From the NCBI GenBank assembly GCA_014529385.2, contig CM043969.1, positions 11,385,001 to 11,449,000 on the forward strand: 64,000 bases of DNA, read 5' to 3'. The notes below the pieces were generated by a model, which saw only the letters and a list, made by a program, of their open reading frames with translations, made no database searches and was not told where the DNA came from. A program made the translations under genes and the position numbers. Positions 1 through 11,569 of this stretch are shown piece after piece; within the stretch, counting starts at the first letter, position 1, and each line of letters starts with the position of its first letter. Source of the stretch: Adiantum capillus-veneris (taxonomy: Eukaryota > Streptophyta > Polypodiopsida > Polypodiales > Pteridaceae).

Positions 1-619
1 TATTCACAGCTCTCACTATCTATCTCCACTTCTTTCTCTACCACCCCATACCACAATTCATAACATGTTCAGCTGCGTGACATGGTGTATGGTGTGCTGT
101 ATACTATTGTCATTGCACCCTAGCCGCATTTCAAGCTAGGTGGTGCCCCTATTGTTTTCCTTTCATGGTGAGGCCGTCATGCGTTAGCCCTTGTGTTGAG
201 GCCACCGGGTCTATCTTTCAAATCGGCCTCTCAGCAGCATTGATCGCAGATCTTGAAGAAGCGGTGGATATCACAATATCTTAAAGACATTGTAGACTGT
301 AGTTGAAAATTTTAATGGCAATTTATCCCGTCATTTTTTGAGACGTATTGTATTCTCTCTATGTTTATGGCAATGAATTTGTTTTGGAGTTGCTAATTGA
401 TGACTTTGTTGAGAGTCAAGCAATGTCTTTTTATTGAATTGCCAAGCAATGTCCTCAATACTTATGTTTATACAAATTCTTTTCAATACTTAACTTTGCT
501 GCTACTAAATCAGAAAAATGAGATATATAGCTCAATAGGGAGCTAAGGGAGAAAAAGTGAGATACATTATCATGAAAAGATGTTTATATTTTCCCATCTA
601 TTACATTGAAGGTCCTTGT
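1..619. other. no gene recognised
   Basis: AT-rich sequence without a convincing reading frame or repeat. Its only likely relation is to the BED-finger relic that follows on the - strand. Confidence 0.5.
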
Positions 620-928
620 TTAGCTCACATGTCTTCTTGATCTACACTCACTTCTTCTATGTTGACAGATGACGCACCTGTCATACCCTCTGTCTCTTAG
701 GAAGAAGTCTTGCATGTTGCATTTCTTTACATACCCTTGAAAATGGACCCATATGTCGTTAGGTGGTGCTCCACATTCTTTCACATTGGAATTAGTGCCG
801 AATAAATGATCTTTGATGCGAATTGCATTGCGTGGCACGTTATGACCACAATGTTTGCATTCCAAAAACGAAACTGTCTTGTCGCTCTCCTATTCCTCCA
901 CATACGACCACTCTTTTTCTCGCACCAT
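620..928 (-). pseudogene. BED-type zinc-finger relic (hAT-transposase-like N-terminus)
   Basis: On the - strand the frame reads MVREKEWSYVEE, a stop, then a finger with CKHC, RIKDHL, SNVKEC and APPNDI. The spacing C-x2-C ... H-L ... C and the NVxxC-xxPxD tail match the DNA-binding BED finger at the N-terminus of plant hAT transposases and of host proteins derived from them. The frame stops soon after the finger, and no dimerisation domain or catalytic region is visible nearby. There is an in-frame stop before the finger. I infer a broken hAT-like fragment. A BED-containing host gene exon is the main alternative. The finger is seen directly; the family is inferred. Confidence 0.6.
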
Positions 929-1084
929 GCTTTCTGACTTCAACAAAATATATCCTACAATCAATAGATACACTATAATTATAAATTTTCACCATAATAG
1001 CGCAATGAGAAAGATACAAGGTTATAGATCTGATTTGCTAAATTAAAATGATAAATGAATAGTTTTAAGATAATATTTTAGGGA

Positions 1085-1590
1085 AGATCACCAATGGATA
1101 TATCATTCTTGGCTACTAGGTGGTAAAGAGCGTTTGCTCAACCTAGATGAGTGATGGAGTCATCTCACATTTCACTATCTATGTCTCTTGGAGGTAAAAG
1201 CTCGATAACATCCATGTGACTCCCAAGTATTATGCATGACTAATATTCACTAGGAGGTAAGAGCTTTCGCTCGATCACAACCTAGTGAATTCTATAGGTA
1301 ATCCACCATATTCACTTAGAGGTAAGAGCATAAGCTTGATAACAACCAAGTGAATCCTACTTCATACCTTGCACCTCACTTGGAAGTAAGAGAATTATCT
1401 CATAACAACCAAGAGTCACTAAGTGGATCTATTCTATGCAACCAAGTAAATTCTACTATATACCTTAAACCTCACTTGGAAGTAAGAGAATCATCTCATA
1501 ACAACCAAGAGGCACTAAGTGGACCTATTTTATGTCTATATGGAGGTAAGAACATTTGTTCATGACAACCAAAAGACCCTACATGTATGT
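1085..1590. repeat. degenerate tandem repeat, about seven units
   Basis: The pair aggtaagagc ... gataacaacca recurs near 1119, 1189, 1252, 1317, 1381, 1481 and 1541, about 60-100 bp apart and strongly diverged. Each unit is itself a weak inverted pair (gagc...gctc). No coding frame follows the period. A looser array with a period of about 75 bp, around agag-taaag-tatag-ctctattg, continues at roughly 1660-1890. A cluster of ATCGAT-type palindromes lies at 2065-2155. Confidence 0.6.
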
Positions 1591-2282
1591 GTATATGTTC
1601 TAAAATGTATGAATTAACACTATTATTTGTGCACATATATAGCTATGATAGATTTTAACCATCAAATATCACTTTTAGTATCTATTGTAAAACAAATAGA
1701 GCTAAGGGTATAGCTTCTAATGTTTAGAATTATACATTCGCACTATACCTAGAAAAGTAGCCTCTAATGCGTACAATTATTTATTTATCTATTCTTAAAC
1801 AAGTAGAGGTAAAAGTATAGTCTCTATTGCTTAGAGTAATTTATTTAAACTTAGCAATAGAGTTAAAGACTAACTTCTATTGTTAAAAATTATAGGTGAT
1901 TCAAATCTATATAATTATTTTACTTTTAATATATAAATATTAAAAATAATATTTTCTTAAAAAATCAAAGATTTTTTAAGTTGACAACTCAACCTTTCTA
2001 TGTCGGAGGTAACCTGACACTTTGGTAGCTAAAACACACAAATTTGGGCTTTATATACTACTACTATATCGATTGAAAACATATAGATCCATTTAAACTA
2101 TCGATCAAAAGCCTATCGATCAATACTTAATCGATCGATAAACTATCAATTGATATGTAAGCAATAAAACTTTTTTTTTAAAGAAGATGACATGGCAGCG
2201 AATAATACGCACGAATAAATCTTTAGAACGTATTAATCGACAATATTTATGAATAAAATGAATGTCGAATAACGTATCATGC

Positions 2283-3179
2283 AACCCATATGCTACTTTC
2301 AAGATGAACAGTTTGAGGATGTTGCATCATTACTTGGGTATACAGTTTAAGCAGTGTGATGGTGGTATTGCCTTGTGCCAGAAAAGTTACATAGAGACAT
2401 TGCTATGTAAGTTTGGACTTGAGGATTGCAAACCTATTGCCAATCCTATGCAAACAGGTTTGAAGTTGAGTGTACATGATGCTGGCGATCCTGCTGATGT
2501 CACTCTTTACCAAACTGCTGTTGGATGCCTCATTTATGTATGCAACACGAGGCCGAATATTCAATTTGCAGTCTCACAAGTTAGCAGATTTATGCATAGC
2601 CAAGGGTCTAAGCATTGGCAGGCTGTCAAGAGGATTTTTTGCTACCTTAGTGGCACTTTACATCTTGGTTTGTTTTATCCCAAGGGGGGATCATTGCCGC
2701 CAGACTTACATGCCTTTTGGGACTAAGATTCGGCTGATTGTTTTGACACGCGAGTGTCCACAAGTGGTTTTTGTTTCATGCTTGGCAGTTCATATATATC
2801 ATGGTTGAGCAAGAAGCAACCTACAGTGGCCACTTTGAGTTGTGAGGCTAAGTACAGAGCAGTCTTCACAGCTACGGTTGAGTGTGTATGGATCAGACGC
2901 CTTATTGCTGATTTGGGTGTTGGGCAGGACACTGCCAACACTATCTACACTGACAGTCAGAGCGCATTGGCAGTTGCAAGGAACCCATTTTTTTATGCTC
3001 GCACAAAGCACATTGAGGTGCATTACCACTATGTCAAGGAGAGGCTCTGAGTAGGAGAGATCGACTTGGCTTATGTGCCAACACAGGACAACCTTGCAGA
3101 TCTTTTCACAAAGGCATTGTCTTGTGAGAAGCTTGATGCTTTCCGCAAAGTTTTGGGCTTACTCCCCTTTGTGGACTGA
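2283..3179 (+). pseudogene. Ty1/copia pol fragment: end of reverse transcriptase plus RNase H
   Basis: One frame reads through 2283-3179 with two internal stops (TAA at 2724, TGA at 3048). It starts inside the reverse transcriptase at MLHHYLGIQF, runs through CLIYVCNTRP and the QVSRFM block, then enters copia RNase H with STSGFCFMLG, TDSQSALAVARNP, TKHIEVHYHYV and VPTQDNLADLFTKAL. These are the classical motifs of the 3' end of copia pol. Gag, protease, integrase and the RT catalytic motif are missing, so it is 5'-truncated near 2283. It is followed by a polypurine tract (ccaaggggg) and an LTR start, as in an element's 3' end. The copy at 39.2-41.3 kb is the same family in opposite orientation. 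Confidence 0.9.
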
Positions 3180-3254
3180 TCATGTCCTCAGGGCATGGAA
3201 CTCCCTTTTAGTCATGTGTCAGCTCTCGTTCACCGCATCACTCCAAGGGGGATT

Positions 3255-3462
3255 TGTTACCATATACATGTGGTAGTGATGTGTGTGAACACACTAGGAT
3301 CGCCGAGGAATTTTCTCCTCTCTATGAGGTTTTTTCCCTCGTGTATTGTATATACGCCCATCACTCTAGGGCTACTATCTTTCCATTGCACACTAAGTAA
3401 TACACTCTCTGTTGTGTGCCTTGAGCTTCCTTTGTCTTCTACAAGCTGTGTGTATTTCTCTG
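3255..3462 (+). repeat. truncated copia 3' LTR
   Basis: It starts TGTTACCATATAC directly after the polypurine tract at 3243-3251. It matches the reverse complement of 39,447 downward almost throughout. Relative to that copy it lacks about the last 20 bp, because the LARD LTR begins at 3463. The LARD appears to have inserted into this LTR. Confidence 0.8.
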
Positions 3463-4422
3463 TGTTAGCAGCGGCTAACACATGCTACACCTAATATGAA
3501 TCAAGCGGGAGATATCTATGGATGTCACAATATTTTCCACTCATTTTGTATAAGTCTTGGGCTCACTTGGAGTTCCAAAGTTGTATATAGTAGTTTGATG
3601 GCTCAAGCTTAAACCCATACTAGAAGGAATTCTGGTGAAAGCCCTTAAAAGGAAGCCTTTAGGCAAGGAGGCTTCATTCTTCAGTATCCACTCTTGAGGA
3701 TCCACTTTTGAGAGCTCCCTCTCTCTAGAGTGTTCACTCTTTGGCCTAGCCTTGAGCTTAATGTCTATGCTTAAGAGGCTAGTGCTAACCATTTTAATGA
3801 GTGTAAGGTATTCTTGATTAATCTAATTCTTATTTTCTCATTAGTCTACTTCTTCTCTACATTTCATCTTGTCATGAAGTAGTATTACACTTTCATTATT
3901 ATAGATTTGAGAGATGTATGTACTTCTTGCTAGTAACCACTCTTATCTCTCTACGAGCAATTGATTTGTGATATTTAATTAACATCACAAATTAGGTTGA
4001 TTAAGTTGGATCTTAATCTTGTAATTTGTGTGTGTGCCCTATTCTTTGCTTGTGTGTAGATAGGTTTTATGAAGCTCTAGCACCATTTACCTCGTGTGTG
4101 TAAGCTACTGATGAAGTGCCTTAATTGACATGTGGTAATTAGTGTGTGCTTATCATTAGTGTGTTTGGGGTTTCTAGTCTATGGCAAGTCGGACTTCGGT
4201 GGGCTTGATGTGTGTAGGAGATTAATTGATTAGTGATTAGAGTAGGTTGAGAGTTAGTCTTGCCATGGCTAATCTCTACTTGCATTGGAGAGGTGATCTC
4301 TTGAATCCTCTATTTCTATTCATCCAATGCTCGTGCTTCCATGCCCTAGCCGGGTTGCTGATCCACAGATTTGATAATTTTGTGTAGGTTGCGATTAGGT
4401 CGTGCTACAACACCTCCCTACA
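3463..4422 (+). repeat. 5' LTR of the LARD
   Basis: It begins TGTTAGCAGCGGCTAACA, which is itself a short inverted repeat (TGTTAGC/GCTAACA), and ends CCTCCCTACA two bases before the primer-binding site. It matches 8959-9928 along its length with point changes and small indels. The clearest difference is a GT microsatellite expanded in the second LTR. Confidence 0.88.
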
Positions 4423-4424
4423 TT

Positions 4425-4442
4425 TGGCGCCGTTGCCGGGGA
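4425..4442 (+). other. primer-binding site for tRNA-Asp
   Basis: TGGCGCCGTTGCCGGGGA is the reverse complement of the 3' end of plant tRNA-Asp including CCA. It lies two bases after the LTR end, where minus-strand cDNA synthesis is primed. A second copy with one change (GTC for GCC) is at 9931-9948. Confidence 0.9.
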
Positions 4443-5557
4443 ACGATAACCTAAGCTAGTGAGTTTAGGATGTGTAGAATAGAGTAATTTCACTACTAGT
4501 TTTGTTGGTTTTTGAGTGTGAGTAACTCAATTTCACTACTAATTTTGTTGGTTTTTGGTTTTTGAGTGTGAGTAACTCAATTTTGGTGTGATTTGATGAT
4601 GATTGTGTAAGTAATTGATTTGATGATGATTGTGTAAGTAATTGATGCTAATGTTGAGTTATGAATACTCCAAACCCCCAATTCCACCCCCAATTTCACT
4701 AATTTCATGCTAACCCTTACTAATTTCGCTTCGTTTCCATGCTAATTTTACTAATTTCATGCTATTTTTTAGTAATTTTGACTAACCTTGCTAATTTTAC
4801 TAATTTCATGCTAATTTTTAGTAATTTTGACTAACCTTGCTAACCTAACCACTAACAATTGAAGTGTAAAGTATGTTAAAATCCCTTGTAAGAGGTGGAA
4901 TCATCACTCTAATCAAGTGAACTATGCTAATTTATGCCTAATTTGATGATTTGAGTGTTTGATTTTTTTGACTTACAATGGTCAATTTTAGAACCGATTT
5001 GATGGTGCACACACTTGTGTGTGCAATGATGCGTCTTCCCGTGCAGCAAAGGAATAGCTTGGAGTGTGATTACAATATAAGGGCACTCACTTGCTCATGT
5101 CAATTCTTGATTGATTAGTGTGGTTAATTGGGTGCTAATTATTTGCTAAAATTAGGTGTGTAACTCAAGTGACCTACAGTTTGCACCTAATTTGAGTCAC
5201 TTGGAATGAAATTTATGGTCAAATTTTGACTAATGAACTTTGTGTGTATCAAAATAATGCTTAATTCTCATCAAGAATTCATGTGTGTGCATAAAAATTA
5301 CTGTGTGTGTAATGCACCAAGGAAGGAAAAAACTGCCATCTTGAAGCACACACCTAAAAATATACCCTTAAAAGCATGCAGTACACAATCCTTTGATGAT
5401 GGCATACCCACTTGCAGACCTTGTACCTGTCATAAGCGTCCCTTATGATTGGCTCATCGTGAGCTCATTCACACACACATGTGGGCGCGCTCGTGATTAC
5501 TGGCCCCACCCCGCCGTTGTTGCATTCACTGGCCACTGTGTGGAAACGCCACAAGAA

Positions 5558-5558
<1 letters not shown>

Positions 5559-5610
<52 letters not shown>
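5559..5610. repeat. (CA)n microsatellite
   Basis: About 25 CA units with one TA interruption near the end. The polyhistidine and polythreonine frames across it are artefacts. Confidence 0.95.
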
Positions 5611-5989
5611 ATTGCTTTGTCGCTTATGGTGCTTGTGAGCTTGACTTGGTGCTGATCATAGGATCCCGCCCACTCACCAAGCCCACCACTTGCCTTAGGC
5701 GCCCGATTTTTATGCAACCATTAATGCAAGTCCACACCCACTTTTGGTAGGTTTCACTTTTTGTTGCTTTTTTGTTTGCTTTTTCCTCTGTTTTTAGCTT
5801 GCAAACAAAGCACATATACTCCTATCACGTGGAGTTTGGCCCACAAAATGAGTACTCTTGGAAGTTAGCGGTGGCATAACCTCTCCGTTATAGCCTTTAA
5901 TAGACCCACCATCAAACATATATGCCAAATTGTTGTGACCCTAGTAACCAGTACCAACAACCAGTAACCAGTAACCAATAACTAGTAAA

Positions 5990-6770
5990 GGTCAGAACCA
6001 AGCGATAAGAGGCCTTGGGTAGCCACTCAACCCCCTATTCGCTTGGTCTTGACCCAACTACAAAAATGGTGTTCACCAAAGGCATATCAAAAGAGGTCAT
6101 AACCAAGCGAAGGGAGGCCTTGGGCAGTCTCTAAACACCCTATTCGCCTGGTCTTGACCCAAATGCAAAAATGGCGTTCACCAAAGGCATATCAAAAGAG
6201 GTGATAACCAAGAGAAGGGAGGCCTTGGCTAGTCTCTAAACTCCCTATTCGCCTGGTCTTGACCCCGCTGCAAAACTGGTGTTCATTAAAAGAAAAAGGT
6301 CATAACCAAGCGATGGGAGACCTTGGGTAGCCACTCAACCCCCTATTCGCCTGGTCTTGACCCAACTGCAAAAATGGCGTTCACCAAAGGCATATCAAAA
6401 GAGGTCATAACCAAGCGAAGGGAGGCCTTGGGCAGTCTCTAAACCCTCTATTCGCCTGGTCTTGACCCCGTTGCAAAACTGGTGTTCATTAAAAGAAAAA
6501 GGTCATAACCAAGCGATGGGAGACCTTGGATAGCCACTCAACCCCCTATTTGCCTGGTCTTGACCCAACTGCAAAAATGGCATTCACCAAAGGCATATCA
6601 AAAGAGGTCATAACCAAGCGAAGGGAGGCCTTGGGCAGTCTCTAAACCCCCTTTTTGCCTAGTCTTGACCCCGCTGCAAAAATAGCATTCATAAAAAAAG
6701 GTCAGAGCTAAGCAATGAGAGACCTTGGGAAACCACTAAACTTCCTATTCACATGGTCTTGACCCCGCTG
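5990..6770. repeat. eight-unit tandem array, period about 95-105 bp
   Basis: Units begin at about 5990, 6095, 6200, 6298, 6403, 6501, 6605 and 6700. Each opens with ggtcataaccaagcga, continues with gaggccttggg and cctattcgcctggtcttgacc, and ends with aaaatggcgttcac. Two unit types (about 105 bp with caccaaaggcatatcaaaag, about 98 bp with cattaaaagaaaaa) alternate in part, so the amplified unit may have been a dimer. Within each unit accaagcga...cgcctggt can pair as a hairpin. It is not CRISPR: units are far too long and there are no unique spacers. Confidence 0.9.
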
Positions 6771-8958
6771 CCTGGAAAACTTTTGGTGATATGTTTGGGC
6801 ATCTTTTGGGAGTTACATTGCACATGCAATAATGCTTGATCGAGACATTCTATGTACTAAATTTTGGGCTTGGCATTGACTATGCATTTTAGTGCTTGCT
6901 CCAAATGAAAAATCACTACGTAGCACTAAAATTTGAGCTTCTTGAATGATCAAAAGAGAGCAGTAAAATTTCGAGCTTGTGATTGATTGTGAATTCTATT
7001 AGTGCTTGTATTGATTGGCAAATGCTTTAGCACTAAGAATTGAGCTTCATTTTGGAGGGATGTGGCAGGTGTGTGATTTCATTGATCCAAGAAAGGGTCA
7101 TCATTGCAATATATTGCAAAATATGGCAGGTTAGAGACATTCCCAATTGTTTGGATTAAAAGTTATATATGCTAGCTCATAGCTTGGTCAATAGTTAAAT
7201 TTTTTCATTTTGAGCTAGTGTTTACCCAACTTTTTTGAGCTTTCCGGTACATAATTTGGCTATTAAGAGCCATTCATTTTCATTTCATCAAGTTGCAGTC
7301 ATCTCTAGTTCATAGATTGTTCTAAAAAATGTAAAATTGCATATGAGCTAGTTCTTAGCCAACTTGTTTGGAGCTTTTAATTGTAAACCTTGGCTATCAA
7401 GAGTCACTTCATTTCATTCAAAAGTTGCATTATTTTCAGCTCTTGGCTTGTTTTAAATTCCATATTTCAAGTGAGCTAGAAACTAATTAAACTTTGAATC
7501 ATGCATGAGAGATGGTAAAAATTCCAAAAATTGCTTATGAAGAAGCATTTTATCTCTCTCATTGTTGTTATGTATGCATAACTTTGCTATCAAAGATCAT
7601 CATGTGCATAACCAAAGGCATTTTATTCCCTTGGGTTTTTCCCTTTGGCAAATTCGGGTTTTTGGCTTTCATTAAAAGGTTTTGGAGCTTGTCTTTACAC
7701 TTAGCTTCAAAAGGGCTTCTTTTGCAAATAAAAAGATCAAGAGGCTTCTCTACAAAAAGGGGATGCTTACTCAAGTATGCACAAAGAGCATGAATAGGTG
7801 TAATCCTTCCATGATTTTGCTCTTTTGTTTACCTCTTCATTATCTTGCTTGGCTTAAGTGGAATTTTGCTTCTAAGCTATGGTTCTTTCATGTTCGAAAG
7901 TTAGGCATACTAAAGTTTCAACACTTTGCTTTGTGAGAATTAACTCATCAAAAAATTAGGTTTTATGTGTGCTAATCATAGGTAATTGGCCTTGACCTTA
8001 GGTTAATGTAGGTTCATTTCTCATTAGTCCTAGACTCTTAGTGATAGTCTTAATACTCAATCATTTTTAACATGACCTAGGGCTATGATTAAGCTTTAGT
8101 CCTTTAGTCCAATTTCCATAAGAATCTCATAAAGAAATAAATTTAAAAAAGTGCTAAAGAAATGAAACAATGAAGCAAAAAAGTGTCAAAAAAAGTAGCA
8201 AAAATTGCTACTAGACACATGAAAAGAAAATTTCTATGTTATGTTGTGTCTATGTGAGGCCTAGCGCCTTATTGGCTCTTGGCAGGCGAGGGGAATCACC
8301 TTGTCTCGCTTGGTAAAGGCCTAAACCGATGCCCTGGGCTGATAGGGGTTAGCCGTCGCCTTGGTAGTCTAGTAGGCTTTTGGAACACCTTCTTGAGGGT
8401 TCAAGGAGCCGAGAGTCGCACCTAGACTTTCCTTGGGGTGGTAACCTTGTGATTGTGCTTTAATTTTTTCAATGAATGATAAAAAACAAAACTTCCATGA
8501 GCTTCAAAAAGCTTTGACAATGTACTAATAGATTAGGAGCTTTTTATAGCCTGTAGACATGATAGATTTGAATGATTTATTAAGATTGGTCACATAGTTT
8601 TTAGGCTAGTAAGTTTATGAACTTGCATTAGCCTAGGGTCTTAATTGACAGCTTGTGTTTCATGCATAAAACTGAAATTTCAAAGTGGTTTAATCTTCAC
8701 GATAGTTTGAGTGGCTTTTTTGCTTTATGTTCTCTAGTTTTTTACTATGATTCACCCATCTTTTAGAAGCAAAAAATTCACTTTGCATGATTGTTCATTG
8801 TGCTTCATGTTTTATTCATTCTTGGTGGCCTTTGATGCTCATTACTTGTTCTTATGTTTTGCAACTCAACATTTCTTCCATGGACTTGCTTTCTACCATG
8901 TCACCGTGTCTTGCTTCACCGGCACACGAGGATGTGCCCCAAATTAGGAAAGGGGGAA

Positions 8959-9561
8959 TGTTAGCAGTGGCTAACACAGGCTACACTGAATATGCATCAA
9001 GCGGGAGATATCTATGGATGTCACAATATTTTCCACTCATTTTGTATAAGTCTTGGGCTCACTTGGAGTTCCAAAGTTGTATATGGTAGTTTGAGGGCTC
9101 AAGCTTAAACCCATAGTAGAAGGGATTATGGTGAAAGACCTTAAAAGAAAGCCTTTAGGCAAGGAGGCTTCATTCTTGAGGATCCACTTTTGAGAGCTCC
9201 CTCTCTCTAGAGTGTTCCTCTTTGGCCTAGCCTTGAGCTTAATGTCTATGCTTGAGAGGCTATGCTAACCATTGTAATTAGTGTAAGCTATTCTTGATTG
9301 ATCTAATTCTTATTTTCTCATTAGTCTACTTCTCTACATTTCATCTTGTCATGAAGTAATATTACACTTTCATTATTCTAGATTTGAGAGATGTATGTAC
9401 TTCTTGCTAGTAACCACTCTTATCTCTCTACGAGAAATTGATTTGCGATATTTAGCATCACAAATTAGGTTGATAAAGTTGGGTCTTAATCTTGTAATTT
9501 TGTGTGTGTGTCCTATCCTTTGTTTGTGTGTAGATAGGTTTTATGAACCTCTAGCACCATT

Positions 9562-9609
<48 letters not shown>

Positions 9610-9928
9610 GCTATTGATGAAGTGCCTTAATTGACATGTGGTAATTAGTGTGTACTTATCATTAGTGTGTTTGGGATTTCTAGTCTATGGCAAGTCGGAC
9701 TTCGGTGAGCTTGATGTGTGTAGGAGATTAATTGATTAGTGATTAGAGTAGGTTTAGAGTTAGTCTTGCCATGGTTAATCTCTGCTTGCATTGGAGAGGT
9801 GATCTCTTGAATCCTCTATTTCTATTCATTCGATGCTCGTGCTTCCATGCCCTAGTCGGGTTGCCGATCCACGGATTTGATAATTTTGTGTGGGTTGCGA
9901 TTAGGTCATGCTACAACGCCTCCCTACA
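8959..9928 (+). repeat. 3' (or central) LTR of the LARD
   Basis: It starts TGTTAGCAGTGGCTAACA directly after the purine tract at 8948-8958 and ends CCTCCCTACA. A (GT)20 run lies at 9568-9607. It is followed not by flanking host DNA but by a second primer-binding site and about 170 bp of internal sequence before the DNA transposon at 10,098. Confidence 0.88.
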
Positions 9929-10097
9929 TTTGGCGCCGTTGTCGGGGAACGATAACCTAAGCTAGTGAGTTTAGGATGTGTAGAATAGAGTAATTTCACT
10001 ACTAATTTTGTTGGTTTTTGAGTGTGTGTAACTCAACTTTGGTGTGATTTGATGATGATTGTGTAAGTAATTGATGCTAATGTTGAGTTATGAATAC
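9929..10097 (+). mobile_element. second LARD internal copy, left part
   Basis: Primer-binding site at 9931-9948, then sequence matching 4443-4674 but without two short tandem duplications present there. It is broken at 10,097 by the TIR element and resumes at 19,989. Confidence 0.85.
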
Positions 10098-10139
10098 ATT
10101 AGGAAGTGAATGGGGTATAGGAGGGCCTCTTTATTTGGC
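10098..10139. repeat. left terminal inverted repeat
   Basis: Begins ATTAGGAAGTGAATGGGG and ends near CTCTTTATTTG. Pairs with 19,947-19,988 over about 42 positions with roughly five mismatches, mostly transitions. Confidence 0.88.
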
Positions 10140-10281
10140 AGTTTAAGAAAATGCTTAAAGCTTAAACCAAGTTTGACCAAGCTTAAAATAAAGGGTGCTG
10201 AGATTTTTAAAAATGACATTTCTATATATTTTCACTAAAAAAGAGGTGGGTAACTGAATTTTAAAATGACTTTTCCCACAC

Positions 10282-10604
10282 TTCTCTCTCTCTCTAGCAT
10301 ATAAATCACTCTCTCTCTCTCACTTAGATATCATAAAGAGAAGTACTTTTCAACCTTTTCATAGTCAGAAAAAGAGATTTTACACATTCTCTCTCTAAAA
10401 CGTGCAACCCTCTCTCTCTCTCTCTCTCTCTTTTCCTTTCTCTCTTCCTTCTTCAAATCAATGAAAGAACATTCTATGCTGTACATCTGACAAAAAGTGC
10501 AGATTCTCCAAAGCTGCAGATTTTCTCTCTCTTCCACACTCTCAGCTATTGCTTTCCCTCTCTCCCACTTCCTCTCACTTTCTTTCTCTTTCTCTACCTC
10601 TCTA

Positions 10605-10636
<32 letters not shown>

Positions 10637-10640
10637 TTCC
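10282..10640. repeat. CT-rich stretch with CT microsatellites
   Basis: Repeated (CT)n runs, the longest at about 10,411-10,430 and 10,603-10,628, in the 5' leader of the + strand genes. A TATA-like catataaatc at about 10,299 lies inside it. Similar pyrimidine-rich leaders precede the relic at 63.6 kb and, on the other strand, gene C. The stretch may serve as promoter or 5' UTR. Confidence 0.7.
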
Positions 10641-10915
10641 CCCTCATGCTTTTCTCCCTCCTATTCTCTGTGAGAGCAATGGAGAACTCCATTACCTTTG
10701 TGTGCAGCTGCATTTTATTCTTCAACTATTTGAATTTAAAAAATATTGAGTTGTACTCCCCCTCTCTCTTCCCTCCAAAACAAAATCCCTTTATCTCAAC
10801 TCTGAGAGCTTTTTCCTATCTCCTATCCCTCCATAGCCAGCTCTCTGTGCTTGTACTGCTTGTAACCTTCACCATTACACATTATCCATCTTGCTTAATT
10901 GTTTATTTAGCACCA

Positions 10916-11569
10916 ATGGCAAGTAATCTCCCTCCAGTGCAAGATATTACCAATAAGCCAAAACGATATCGCTTAAATGTCGATTTAGAGCAGGAATATG
11001 CTACTGTACGCCTTGGAACTTCTAACCCCAATGCTGCAGATCAGCTACGAAGTAGTGGATGCAAAGCAATCAACTTATGGGTTGATGGTCACATTTACCC
11101 GTTTGATCCTATAACCAATGCAGCACCACCCTTTCGCAATGTCAGTGACATTTTGCGTTTTATTGGAGATGGAAGAGATGGGCTGTGGGGATACTGGTGG
11201 AGGTTACATTCGGCTTTATTCAATGAAAGAGAAGCAAGAAAGCAGCTCTTTGTTGCCTCATCAACAGTGCAAGAAAAGCACATGATGGACATTCAACGAA
11301 TCAGGGGAGAAGCCAATGACAAAATGAAGCAGCTGAACGCTGAGATAATCCAACTTAATAAAAAGCTACAGCAACAGAAAACAGAGCAAGAGCGTCGATT
11401 GGATAACTACATTCAACTACAACACACTGCACGTAATATGCGTCGGAGAATAGATCATCTCACACACATTCCCCTCGACTACTACATTCGTAAGCGAAAG
11501 AGACAAGCAATGTCTACGCTATCTTCAAATGGTGGAGCTCAAAAAAAACGAATACGACAAACTAGGTAA
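10916..11569 (+). CDS. transposon protein with coiled coil (first gene of the TIR element)
   Basis: An intact frame of 217 codons from the ATG at 10,916. The frame is open further upstream but that part is CT-rich leader. Residues about 50-100 hold the conserved part (INLWVDGHIYP, then GDGRDGLWGYWW), also visible in a relic at 63.6 kb. Residues about 105-180 are rich in E, K, Q and R and predict a coiled coil. The C-terminus is strongly basic (RKRKRQ, QKKRIRQ), suggesting nuclear location. The stop lies in an AG|GTAAGG context, so the exon may splice on into the transposase, although I could not match reading phase to an acceptor. No known domain recognised. As the first gene of the element it could be a DNA-binding or oligomerising partner of the transposase; that is inference. 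Confidence 0.7.
   Translation: MASNLPPVQDITNKPKRYRLNVDLEQEYATVRLGTSNPNAADQLRSSGCKAINLWVDGHIYPFDPITNAAPPFRNVSDILRFIGDGRDGLWGYWWRLHSALFNEREARKQLFVASSTVQEKHMMDIQRIRGEANDKMKQLNAEIIQLNKKLQQQKTEQERRLDNYIQLQHTARNMRRRIDHLTHIPLDYYIRKRKRQAMSTLSSNGGAQKKRIRQTR

Larger units (their letters stand above)
3463..9928 (+). mobile_element. non-autonomous LTR retrotransposon (LARD-type), about 6.5 kb
   Basis: Two direct LTRs (3463-4422 and 8959-9928) flank about 4.5 kb that holds no Gag or Pol frame. A tRNA-Asp primer-binding site follows the first LTR and a polypurine tract (aggaaaggggg) precedes the second. That is the layout of a large retrotransposon derivative, which depends on proteins made elsewhere. The internal part holds a CA microsatellite (5559-5610), an eight-unit tandem array (5990-6770) and AT-rich sequence. 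The short ORFs at 7.5-7.9 and 8.7-9.1 kb show no known domain. Internal sequence resumes after the second LTR, so this is part of a longer LTR-internal-LTR-internal chain. The autonomous partner is unknown; the PBS type suggests Ty3/gypsy. Confidence 0.85.

Noticed and set aside
4425-4442. tRNA-Asp gene
   Set aside because: Only the 18 bases complementary to the tRNA 3' end are present; it is a primer-binding site.
5393-5750. Frames with polyhistidine and polythreonine
   Set aside because: Pure translation of the CA microsatellite.
5990-6770. CRISPR-like array
   Set aside because: Units of about 100 bp repeat in full without unique spacers; this is a plant tandem repeat.
7512-7936. Protein genes inside the LARD
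   Set aside because: Overlapping frames on both strands without domain or coding-like composition; the element appears non-coding.
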